This document shows, one piece after another, positions 9,601 to 12,758 of a DNA stretch of 12,758 nt (positions are counted from its first letter, which is position 1; every line of letters begins with the position of its first letter). Origin of the DNA: Puniceicoccales bacterium (GTDB lineage: Bacteria > Verrucomicrobiota > Verrucomicrobiia > Opitutales > UBA953); the NCBI GenBank assembly GCA_031279675.1, contig JAITIB010000042.1:1-12758 (forward strand). The letters are read 5' to 3'. The position numbers and the translations under genes were made by a program. The notes under the pieces were generated by a model. It was given only the letters and a program-made list of their open reading frames with translations, was not told the origin of the DNA and did no database searches.

Positions 9601-11251
9601 CGGGCGGCTCGACCTTGATCCCCGGACGCTTCTCAATCTTGGTGACGACCCGCGGACGCTCCTCCGCGCGGGCGACCTGTATGTCCAGGGTGGGGCGCAA
9701 CTCGTCGGGCAAGGCACCATTGGCGGCAACCTCCACAACACCGCGGGCGCGCGCATCCAGCCGGACGGCACCTCCGGCGGGCAGCTCACCGTCAACGGCA
9801 ACTTCTTCAACGCCGGCGAGATTTACGTCACTGTCAAACGCGACCCCGTTTCCGGGACGCTCCTTTACGACAGTATTCACTACACCGGCAGCGCCCGGTT
9901 TGACTCCGGCGCGCGTGTCTTCGTGGACATCAGCAGTCTTCAGGATGAAGTGCTCCCCACCGGCACCGAGATTTCCTTCCTTGTGGATGATGACACTGCC
10001 GGCAACCCGCTGGGTGCCAGCGTCATCGGGGGAGTTTTTTCCTCAAATCCGACGCTTACCGGACATGCGTTTGCCTATAACAACGGTTCCGGCGTGAGCC
10101 TGCTTTTTGCGGAGAGCATCCGGCAGATCCCCGGGCTCCATCTCCACGACGGGCTGGATGGCTATGTGCGTTACCTTGACGACATCTTGGCCCACTCCGC
10201 CACGGAGGCCGCCACCAACCCCGAGCCCGCGCAAATCCTCGGCAATCTCCTCGGCGAGCCAAATCCCAGTGTCGCGCTCAATCGCTCCTCCGGGCTGGGC
10301 CTCGCCAGTCTCACCGCAATGGGCATCACCAGCGCGCACGACGCGATGTCCACACTCCGTTCCCACCTCGAAAGCCTCCGTTACGAGCGCGCCATCAACG
10401 GGAGCGACGTCAATGCCGCCCCTTACATTGTCGGCACCGGCCTCGTCACCCGCAGCGGTGGCGGCAACAGCGATCCCGTTTTTAACGCCAACACCTACGG
10501 CGGCCTCGCCGGCGTTGACCACGAGTTCGACCCCGGCCTCGTCCTCGGCATGAACGCCGGGTATTCCAGAGGCCAGGCCGACATCCTTGACGACGGTGGC
10601 AAGGTCCGCACCAACACCGCGCGCCTCAGCGTTTACGGGACATGCATGATGCTGGGCGACTGGGCTTATGTGGATGCGCAGGCCTTCGTCGGGTATGTCG
10701 CCGGTGACGTCAGCCGCAACACAACCGTCATGGGCGGGCGCGCCACCGCCAAGTCCTACGGTTTCGACGCGGGCGTGAGCGCCTACTTCGGCGGCATTCT
10801 CAAACTGGACGACCGTGTTCATTTCACGCCTTTTGCCGGTTTTGAATTTGTGCACACCCGCATGGGCAGTTTCACCGAAAGCGGTTCCGACTCCGCCCTT
10901 CGCGTGGACGCTTTCACGCAGGATTCCCTGCGCGCCAAGGTCGGCACGGGCTTCAATTGGGTCGTCCCCACGAACGCGGATTTCACGTTGCGCGTCGGTT
11001 TTGAGACCGCCTACGCGTATGAATTGTTGGACGCCGAGGCGGAGATCACGGCGCGTTTTGCCCGGGACAACAGCGGGCGGAAATTCACCATCCAGGCCGC
11101 CGCCATTCCCGAGCACACCATTCAGGCCGGTCCGTTTGTTGAACTCGGGCTGGAGGCCAACATGTCCGTCCGTGCCGCATACTCCCTCGAATACGCATTC
11201 GGTGCCCAGACTTCCCACCACGTCAACGCCACCTTCCGCTGGCGCTTCTAA
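515..11251 (+). CDS. Giant type Va autotransporter with PATR beta-strand repeats (3578 aa)
   Basis: One uninterrupted frame of 3578 codons ends in TAA at 11249-11251. The product is a very large secreted or surface-displayed beta-helix adhesin-like protein. Residues 1-48 form a long basic N-region plus a hydrophobic core (LLTAAAGVASLAPVASG) with likely cleavage near residue 47. About 20 autotransporter-associated beta-strand (PATR) units follow, recognisable by the pattern K-x-G-x-G-x-L-x-L-x-G-x-N-x-[FY]-x-G-x(4)-x-x-G-x-L; good examples start near nt 2113, 4869, 7548 and 8152. Residues about 3210-3300 form a helical linker. Residues about 3305-3578 are an autotransporter beta-domain ending in FRWRF, the C-terminal aromatic signal used by the BAM complex. 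Only five cysteines are visible. The role (adhesion, matrix, gut-surface contact) is inference from the family. No protease or lipase motif was recognised in the passenger. The ATG at 515 is kept because it is the only ATG before the hydrophobic core, but it has no clear ribosome-binding site. Confidence 0.93.
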   Translation: MKTQYSSPTRTRAITPRFFRHRPVLRAPLRALLTAAAGVASLAPVASGYVFSRTFLEDASGTPVRWHTASWSRDGAVPTSSWINSATAHNAAVSYAGIGTTHVTLGGDLVLTGAYQFDVSSGALVLQDGFIEGGAGASFSKLGGGVLVLDVVGLSPMAVNLGRGGILVGKSNALGSGLVTMQAGTMLGTMEGARVALGNEVSALGGVTLHVGAGGALSLGGVVRGSIGATVEKTGLGELSLSGGLSGFSGGMDVREGVLLLPGLMPSVGGPGGVPLVVRSGSVIGLDGDWSRWNASSFFEAGAGLRVGATGAPTSLRLSSLSVVDEASVSFDLSRASADVSVNDRVIVNGDFVLDADRSHLELNFSGLSLATTPGLRSYELFRYNGLGSSVSDAALARLQTELDGGLLGRERSTYTLRRSEGGASGPGVVTLDVSGNPFALAWTGAAGGVWSASGPQGTQDWLLTAGGGTPERFYDADTVTFGDTAAVGTTVAILGEVRPGSIVVNGALDYVFTADSSSGGAREANRISGTTGLVKRGPGQLTVLTRNDFTGAVEVSAGKLVVGDGILTADEVRLGGTGDITVRSGAELVYAINGDFSVTQRFTGGGTVVKNGNGRMAIGVDAAGGVFSGMNINLEINAGAVYVPCRPNGGNLLGASNTITINNGGMLVTEAQGSLGGVNLDCMIRINEGGVWTFTNRSASGISGGHEVNMSNLVLAGGAVGTSAVNNTLIFFGAGPLRVVGNAVSTINSGVRFSDGVLSATFDVETGSSLEVNGAFTPLSGMSLVKAGGGEMHFGGFVSGMSRVSVEAGQLRLGGGPLTTVSLNELHIADGARITTPGTLAVGNANPSAVSYVGSATPSAGWVDIGGNVTLYGGLSIGGRDTVETLTIGGNLVLEGGASKLYFTIDNTGAVPAVDRLNVNYLEPNGITKLAFSSVDGSFQQGQYVLVSSGAVIGGTTAYINQSIDDIILRADTKGGVAGTARVEVNPGNPNELILVIPGDSHRQIWRGTSAATKWNTADVNQNWYDNTISAQSDFWNGDVAVFTSDNAPMDLSYDVDIDAPVQPGRVLVEGIADYTFTTSNSGKISGRGGLTKSGDGTLRISSNAHDFAGAVEILGGVIEITTLANANTASALGRGENASKLVLNGGALRINNSAALTTNRAFTLGENGGTIELSSEAANTLVTFNGGSGSVAHTGTGNRTLTLNVLGGTNYVTATPTAGGVFQLQLTDPSSGKLKLVKDGAGFLILTGTNSHRGGTEISGGCLSIFGDRALGAVPTSFDPKNVILMRGGILFNAISPSGNNGWTNGAAITLDANRGIYLDEGGGTIRNGWTQDFTVKGAISGPGALTKIDTGLLILSGANTFSGGLVLSAGNLALQNSEAIPHGFGKSGVVLSAGQMRFSNGVDAHINSLTGTGQVTNSTTGATSTLYLGETGLSFTYDGVINNGAGTVALTKLGSGKLTLTGTNTFWGDVHVEGGVLRGATAAALGQANNYNVANGAALDLRGVRIDSTSRTIRISGEGVIGMDSDEPDTSFSGLSGALFNSSMASAASAAKVEINGLTRIATFADFALTNIAGTGDLTLAYLENNDGLLLARRKGFTIGGAGARVMLSPDAGTNIGRLNVNAKVTASMGTGTIVAPGGVNIGQDGNLQLNGFNIIQTSGVVTLSTTGTLTLMGDSRQGLAGFGNPGRFASSNASTLVTHNEAVGTGVLTVALYAGESYFGGRIGSTLAADATGMLNPLPNTGSLSLIVENGASGILTLANEKSDYSGATTIKGGVLNLEARLSVSDPDTGTITGVLGNSALTIDGGILRSSAAQLSSTTRTFTLGPNGATIESSGQGNLQFNRGNLAVILAAPGITNSLVLGGSHTGDNVFRLLLEGNLDLTKTGHGQWILGGAGDAPNTYAGRTRIENGTLTLGKNNALSASTGVTLGYNANAGGIGDTFGTLKLNGNNVTLLSLTTATNDAANRVINGKDDSLSELTLAIQSGGTDLFQGSLGNADPDTAQERDNAIAVIKAGDGTFVLGGAAAYSGDTQIVAGTLRMAGPAVALGVAGKNIFVGSPAPSTALFEVVGGTYDIDAGKTIVAGKSAAPSADLRGNFRLDAGTLFIGGEYDGGSRLDGTVSDSTGVLCTLTLDGDLSARSGVTSHLAYTFGPNPDLAVGLASDLLHVTGTLTLQGDLEIVAMPTAYRLGTGTYDIIQYGDFIGSLSFLKFNADERYVATFHNDTVRKFISMEVASALPDGNKLYWQGRPNTQWGDPTAATGANFYQALAPGQRTSYGDGDWAVFGDYDRPSGGTQISAANRVITIGSAGVRLGIAEFVFDGADYVLNGPGSIGDSLGGAGRIFKEGTGTLVINTANTYSGGTDLNAGTLLVGNDQALGTGTLTLKGGTLGATGGARTLANAVKVAGSSTIDLGASPLVLAGDLESVSADFTLAKTGSGMLTISGGGGAFTGTVAVNDGSLALAARDSQTSFHGAAFVLGGNTVLTAAFAGNGTVELGALSGSGSLQSITAGLKTFRIGGRASSPVVAETFSGVIRNGTDGSVAIEKTGVGTLILTGNNVYSGTTTITGGVLQIGTAGKTGGIGSGAITIGAAGTLRINGNSNDASIELAQSITSAGVFEKATGNTVVLLNDNAGLGGKVNIIDGTLQVGDRTDSGGLGTADIANNGILHFYRNSASHGSYAVTNDISGTGDILKHDLGRLIYLGDNTSTGDTVVNRGTLQIGSGAAGVQTYDSTRIRLLDTVLELNTGGTLSISGGVIGAGSVAKNGAGTAVITGTSAGGNVRYSINNGTLQIGNGGANGDLEGASQIAINSGSSRLLFSRSGTTTVSGRITSLSGGEFRVEGGAGGATGTVVLTASNEILGTIYVANHGILQLGDGGKTGVLNHTNTVTVNTDATSAFAFNRTGANLHTGSNIVIEGAGKFIKLGSNEVIFNSVANNTGGLLAQEGRLVVTPGNLPAQGALEASGSGVLVLQNGTTPWTGPGGAAFDWGRLGGSGTIVLGADATVGTGTYSEYNYAAATSGNSIGRLDLDPRTLLNLGDDPRTLLRAGDLYVQGGAQLVGQGTIGGNLHNTAGARIQPDGTSGGQLTVNGNFFNAGEIYVTVKRDPVSGTLLYDSIHYTGSARFDSGARVFVDISSLQDEVLPTGTEISFLVDDDTAGNPLGASVIGGVFSSNPTLTGHAFAYNNGSGVSLLFAESIRQIPGLHLHDGLDGYVRYLDDILAHSATEAATNPEPAQILGNLLGEPNPSVALNRSSGLGLASLTAMGITSAHDAMSTLRSHLESLRYERAINGSDVNAAPYIVGTGLVTRSGGGNSDPVFNANTYGGLAGVDHEFDPGLVLGMNAGYSRGQADILDDGGKVRTNTARLSVYGTCMMLGDWAYVDAQAFVGYVAGDVSRNTTVMGGRATAKSYGFDAGVSAYFGGILKLDDRVHFTPFAGFEFVHTRMGSFTESGSDSALRVDAFTQDSLRAKVGTGFNWVVPTNADFTLRVGFETAYAYELLDAEAEITARFARDNSGRKFTIQAAAIPEHTIQAGPFVELGLEANMSVRAAYSLEYAFGAQTSHHVNATFRWRF
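659..1840 (+). other. Super-module 1 of the giant passenger
   Basis: Residues 49-442. It opens with a degenerate tryptophan segment (VRWHTASWSRDG, W66), followed by two PATR-like units (near nt 930 and 1199). It closes with a segment of the type D-R-V-x-V-N-G-x-F-x-L (nt about 1540-1575) that leads into an E-L-F-R-Y strand. This is the most divergent of the four modules. Its codons are G-rich (GGG, GTG, TTG), unlike the rest of the gene. Confidence 0.6.
1841..3532 (+). other. Super-module 2 of the giant passenger
   Basis: Residues 443-1006. It opens with a Trp segment (WTGAAGGVW, then D-W, then D-A-D-T-V-T-F-G-D) and continues with a PG-x-I-V-V-N-G-x-x-D-Y-x-F-T stretch and a PATR unit (KRGPGQLTVL, nt about 2122). 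Further PATR-like units lie near nt 2338 and 2864. It closes with VDRLNVNYL and a G-Q-Y-V-L-V strand (nt about 3255-3360). The codon and strand-composition switch of the gene falls near its end, around nt 3000-3100. Confidence 0.65.
3533..7258 (+). other. Super-module 3 of the giant passenger
   Basis: Residues 1007-2248, the longest module. It opens with WRGTSAATKW, then N-W and N-G-D-V-A-V-F, followed by PG-R-V-L-V-E-G-x-x-D-Y-x-F-T and a PATR unit (LTKSGDGTLRI, nt 3787). More PATR units lie near nt 4220, 4552, 4869, 5785, 6160 and 6553. It closes with SDLLHVTGTLTL and a G-T-Y-D-I-I-Q-Y strand (nt about 7010-7120). Confidence 0.65.
7259..10120 (+). other. Super-module 4 of the giant passenger, including the tandem array
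   Basis: Residues 2249 to about 3202. It opens with WQGRPNTQW, then G-D-W-A-V-F-G-D and a V-F-D-G-A-D-Y-V-L stretch, followed by a well-preserved PATR unit (FKEGTGTLVI, nt about 7551). PATR units continue near nt 7815 and 8152 and pass into a regular tandem array (8231-9382). It closes with a Y-D-S-I-H-Y-T-G segment and an E-I-S-F-L-V strand (nt about 9868-9985), then leads into the helical linker before the barrel. Confidence 0.65.
8231..9382 (+). repeat. Tandem array of about 75-residue beta-strand repeats
   Basis: The anchor G-[TVI]-L-Q-[IVL]-G recurs at nt 8231, 8456, 8675, 8891 and 9134, with a weaker sixth copy (GRLVVT) at 9365. The spacings are 225, 219, 216, 243 and 231 nt, that is 75, 73, 72, 81 and 77 residues. 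Between anchors most units keep a G-G-x-x-G-x-L stretch, an N-x-G-x-L-x-F-x-R-S strand and an I-x-G-x-G turn. The copies are diverged at DNA level, so this is an old protein-level duplication rather than a fresh DNA repeat. Confidence 0.75.
10429..11248 (+). other. Autotransporter beta-domain (C-terminal translocator)
   Basis: Residues about 3305-3578 show alternating hydrophobic/polar strands with typical signatures: Y-G-G-L-A-G-V-D-H near the start, G-M-N-A-G-Y-S-R-G, a middle F-T-P-F-A-G-F-E-F strand, and a final strand ending in Arg-Trp-Arg-Phe. The length of about 270 residues fits a 12-stranded type Va barrel (PF03797 family by knowledge). It is preceded by a helix-prone linker (LTAMGITSAHDAMSTLRSHL) of the kind that plugs the pore. 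Whether the passenger is cleaved off after export cannot be read from the sequence. Confidence 0.88.
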
Positions 11252-11276
11252 TCCCCGGGCCTTGCCGGCGCCGGTT

Positions 11277-11320
11277 GCGCGGGGTTGCGGGCGGGCGCAA
11301 CCCCCGCGCGCTGTTCTGTT
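11277..11320 (+). terminator. Rho-independent terminator of the giant autotransporter gene
   Basis: The 5' arm GCGCGGGGTTGCG (11277-11289) pairs over 13 bp with CGCAACCCCCGCGC (11296-11309), leaving one bulged C and a 6-base loop (GGCGGG). The T-rich stretch TGTTCTGTT follows at 11312-11320. It sits 25 bases after the stop codon and ends two bases before the ATG of the next gene, so the metallopeptidase can be reached from upstream only by read-through. Confidence 0.8.
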
Positions 11321-11322
11321 GC

Positions 11323-12096
11323 ATGGACACGGAGGTTTTTGAGATTCCGCCCGGACCGGACGCCACCGCGGGCCTCTCGTTGTTTGTCCCGGTGGCGTGG
11401 GTAAATTCCCCGCGGGCACACCGGCTGACATTGTCCGTGCCACGGCGCGGCGCCGTCCGCATCACCCTGCCGCGCGGCATGAAACGCGAAACCGCGCTGG
11501 CATTTCTGCACGACAAGGCCGCCTGGTTGCGCCGCGCCCTCGCGCGCCGGGAGCGCCACCCGCAGCCGTCGCCGGCGGCGGTGACGCTTGGCGCCCATCT
11601 GGAAAAATTCCCATGGGTGAGCATTGCCGGGAAGCTCTGCGCCTTGGAGTGTGCCGAGACGATGTCGCGCCCGTTCCATGTTTTCCACGAACGCGAAGCG
11701 CTCGTCCTGTTTCGCCACCGCGGTGGCGTCCACCGCGAGGGAGACCTGCGCCGGCTTGTCCGTGAGCTCGCGGCGGAAACCTTGCCGGTGCGCGTGGCGG
11801 AATTGGCCCGGCGCGCAGGCATCACGGTCCGCGGCGTGAGTGTGCGCGACCAGCGCGGGCGCTGGGGCTCCTGCTCGGCACGCGCCACGCTGTCCTTGAA
11901 CTGGCGCTTGGTGCTGCTCCCGCCGGTGATGCAAGACCACGTCATCCTGCACGAGCTTGCGCACCGCCGCGAGATGAACCACTCGGCGCGATTCTGGAAT
12001 CAGCTCGCGAAATGGGATCCCGATTGCGCCAGCAACAACCGCATGTTGTCCAAACAATGGCACGGGCTGATGGACATTGCCCGGGGAACCGCATGA
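11323..12096 (+). CDS. YgjP/DUF45-type (M48-like) zinc metallopeptidase
   Basis: Reads 257 residues from ATG 11323 to TGA 12094-12096. The C-terminal half carries the hallmarks of the YgjP-like/DUF45 metallopeptidase family (PF01863): the WGSCS motif (residues 181-185), an N-W-R-L-V-L-L-P-P strand, and the zinc motif HELAHRREMNH, with H210, E211 and H214 as the HExxH core and H220 as the likely further ligand, followed by S-A-R-F-W and P-D-C. The N-terminal half (HRLTLSVPRRGAVRITLPRG, then a helix with W-L-R-R-A-L) matches the usual family layout and length. There is no signal peptide or membrane segment, so it is probably cytoplasmic. The substrate is unknown in this family. A TTG at 11275 would extend the frame but would run through the terminator hairpin, so the ATG is preferred. 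No ribosome-binding site is obvious. Function in relation to the surface-protein genes is not supported. Confidence 0.9.
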   Translation: MDTEVFEIPPGPDATAGLSLFVPVAWVNSPRAHRLTLSVPRRGAVRITLPRGMKRETALAFLHDKAAWLRRALARRERHPQPSPAAVTLGAHLEKFPWVSIAGKLCALECAETMSRPFHVFHEREALVLFRHRGGVHREGDLRRLVRELAAETLPVRVAELARRAGITVRGVSVRDQRGRWGSCSARATLSLNWRLVLLPPVMQDHVILHELAHRREMNHSARFWNQLAKWDPDCASNNRMLSKQWHGLMDIARGTA

Positions 12097-12100
12097 TTTT

Positions 12101-12127
12101 TGCACGGAGCTTTCGCTTGCGTTTTTC
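12101..12127 (+). terminator. Weak terminator candidate after the metallopeptidase gene
   Basis: ACG-G-AGC (12104-12110) can pair with GCT-TG-CGT (12115-12122) around a TTTC loop, giving two 3-bp helices separated by a small internal loop, and TTTTT runs from 12122 to 12126. It begins 5 bases after the stop codon. The stem is short and interrupted, so this is a plausible rather than a firm call. Confidence 0.35.
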
Positions 12128-12154
12128 CCATAAAGAATATGCCCTTTGAAAAAT

Positions 12155-12195
12155 CACCGACGCCACTGCGGGAAAGTCCCGACGCGGCGCTGGTG
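12155..12195 (+). repeat. 41-nt imperfect palindrome in the spacer before the phase-variable candidate
   Basis: The outer arms CACCGACGCC (12155-12164) and GGCGCTGGTG (12186-12195) pair at 9 of 10 positions, counting one G-U. After a mostly unpaired internal loop (ACTG/ACGC), the inner arms CGGGA (12169-12173) and TCCCG (12177-12181) pair around a 3-base loop. There is no T tract after it. It could be an operator, a leader hairpin for the downstream gene, or a dispersed palindromic element. It lies 46 bases before the ATG at 12242. Confidence 0.45.
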
Positions 12196-12241
12196 ACAAC
12201 TCTAATCAAATCAACCTCAAAGATAGAAAACTCATACACTC

Positions 12242-12758
12242 ATGAAAAACACATCCTATGAAACGCACCGTCTCAACGACGCCACCGCAAGCGACGCCAC
12301 CTCGGCGTTGAATTGCGTTACCCCCCCCCCCCCCCCCCTACTAACTTATCAGGGAGGGAGTGGCGTCGGTGTGGCGCCAAACCAGTGTTTCTCGCAATGG
12401 CGTCGTTGTTGGCCGCAGGCACCGGCGAATGCCGTGCCGTGACTTACACGGGTGCCGTGGGGGGTGGCGCCGTTTCGTGGAATTCCTTGCAGTGGACTTC
12501 CTCGGTGGACGGTTCCACGGGGACTGTTGACTGGGGAACGAACGACGGCACCAAGCAGGCAGTCATCACCGCGATGGGCAATTCCCTCACGGGCGACGCC
12601 CGGATTGAGAACGCCGCCGGGTCGGTGCTTGATCCGCTCGCGGGCACATTCACCGGCACCGCCGGGGTCACCCTCAGCGTCATGGATTTGGCGGCGAATC
12701 AGGAGCGCACGCTCAGCGGCGTCATCAGCGGCTCGGGGACGCTCGTGTTCAACGGTGA
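12242..12758 (+). CDS. PATR-like surface protein, candidate phase-variable gene, out of frame as sequenced (3' end outside window)
   Basis: The ATG at 12242 opens a frame that enters an 18-C run (12321-12338) and stops at TGA 12440-12442 after 66 codons. A second frame (codons starting at 12340, 12343 and so on) reads straight through from the tract to the window end. It contains a clear signal peptide (WRRCGAKPVFLAMASLLAAG, cleavage near C-R-A/V-T-Y at 12438/12439) and a Gly/Thr/Ser-rich passenger with Trp residues and an ISGSGTLVFNG stretch typical of the start of a PATR unit. This second frame has no ATG upstream of the signal peptide: it is closed by TGA at 12259-12261, and its only plausible start is TTG 12313. 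Adding one C or losing two would join the ATG to the signal peptide and give a 66-residue export leader with a short polyproline stretch. The C-terminus is not visible, so barrel or PEP-CTERM anchoring is unknown. A broken gene or a homopolymer sequencing error are the alternatives. Confidence 0.7.
12321..12338 (+). repeat. Homopolymer run of 18 C (candidate phase-variation switch)
   Basis: Eighteen consecutive C lie 79 bases into the gene that starts at 12242. By frame arithmetic, 16 or 19 C give the ON frame, 18 C (this sequence) reads to TGA at 12440-12442, and 17 or 20 C give TAC TAA directly after the tract. Runs of this length are prone to slipped-strand mispairing, as in the poly-C and poly-G switches of Neisseria and Campylobacter surface genes. 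Nothing similar exists elsewhere in the window; the longest other G or C run I noticed is 7. Confidence 0.85.

Noticed and set aside
7745..9880. Long open frame on the - strand (711 codons), and others such as 3329-4936 and 5120-6622
   Set aside because: They lie wholly within the giant gene, which is supported by its signal peptide, PATR repeats and barrel. The translations have no recognisable domain, and long antisense frames are expected opposite GC-rich repetitive coding DNA.
11275..11322. TTG-initiated N-terminal extension of the metallopeptidase
   Set aside because: It would translate the terminator hairpin of the upstream gene, and the resulting residues do not resemble the family N-terminus. 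The ATG at 11323 is better.
12193..12227. GTGACA as a -35 box with GATAGA as -10 for the phase-variable gene
   Set aside because: The spacing is 23 bases and the -10 match is poor, so I do not assign a promoter.
11945..12242. Open frames on the - strand overlapping the end of the metallopeptidase and the spacer
   Set aside because: They are antisense to the zinc-motif coding sequence and show no recognisable protein features.

Overview
The window is GC-rich and all supported genes lie on the + strand. It carries the tail of a PEP-CTERM protein, a giant autotransporter of 3578 residues built from autotransporter-associated beta-strand repeats (PATR), a YgjP/DUF45-type metallopeptidase, and the start of another PATR-like surface protein. 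PEP-CTERM proteins mixed with very large PATR autotransporters are characteristic of Verrucomicrobiota, especially Opitutaceae-like bacteria. That assignment is an inference from protein style, not from a marker gene.

Layout. 1-225: C-terminal end of an exosortase-sorted PEP-CTERM protein, followed by a strong intrinsic terminator (261-295). 296-514: leader of the giant gene, with a small hairpin and a doubtful 43-codon ORF that overlaps the next start as ATGA. 515-11251: the giant autotransporter, with signal peptide, four large super-modules of beta-helix repeats that each open with a tryptophan-rich segment, a helical linker, and a C-terminal 12-strand-type barrel ending in Phe. Near its 3' end is a tandem array with a period of 72-81 residues. 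11277-11320: terminator hairpin, directly followed by the metallopeptidase gene (11323-12096). 12097-12241: short spacer with a weak terminator candidate and a 41-nt imperfect palindrome. 12242-12758: start of a further surface protein, running off the window.

The most interesting signal is at the last gene. A run of 18 C (12321-12338) sits between the only ATG whose frame reaches the run and a clear signal peptide plus passenger that are read in a different frame. As sequenced the gene is out of frame. Tract lengths of 16 or 19 C would join the two frames, and 17 or 20 C would give an immediate stop. This is the layout of a phase-variable (contingency) locus controlling a surface protein, although a homopolymer sequencing error cannot be excluded.

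Three of the four genes encode exported surface proteins using two routes: the exosortase/PEP-CTERM route and the type V (autotransporter) route. The route of the fourth-position gene cannot be seen because its C-terminus is outside the window. The metallopeptidase looks like an unrelated cytoplasmic housekeeping-type gene between them.
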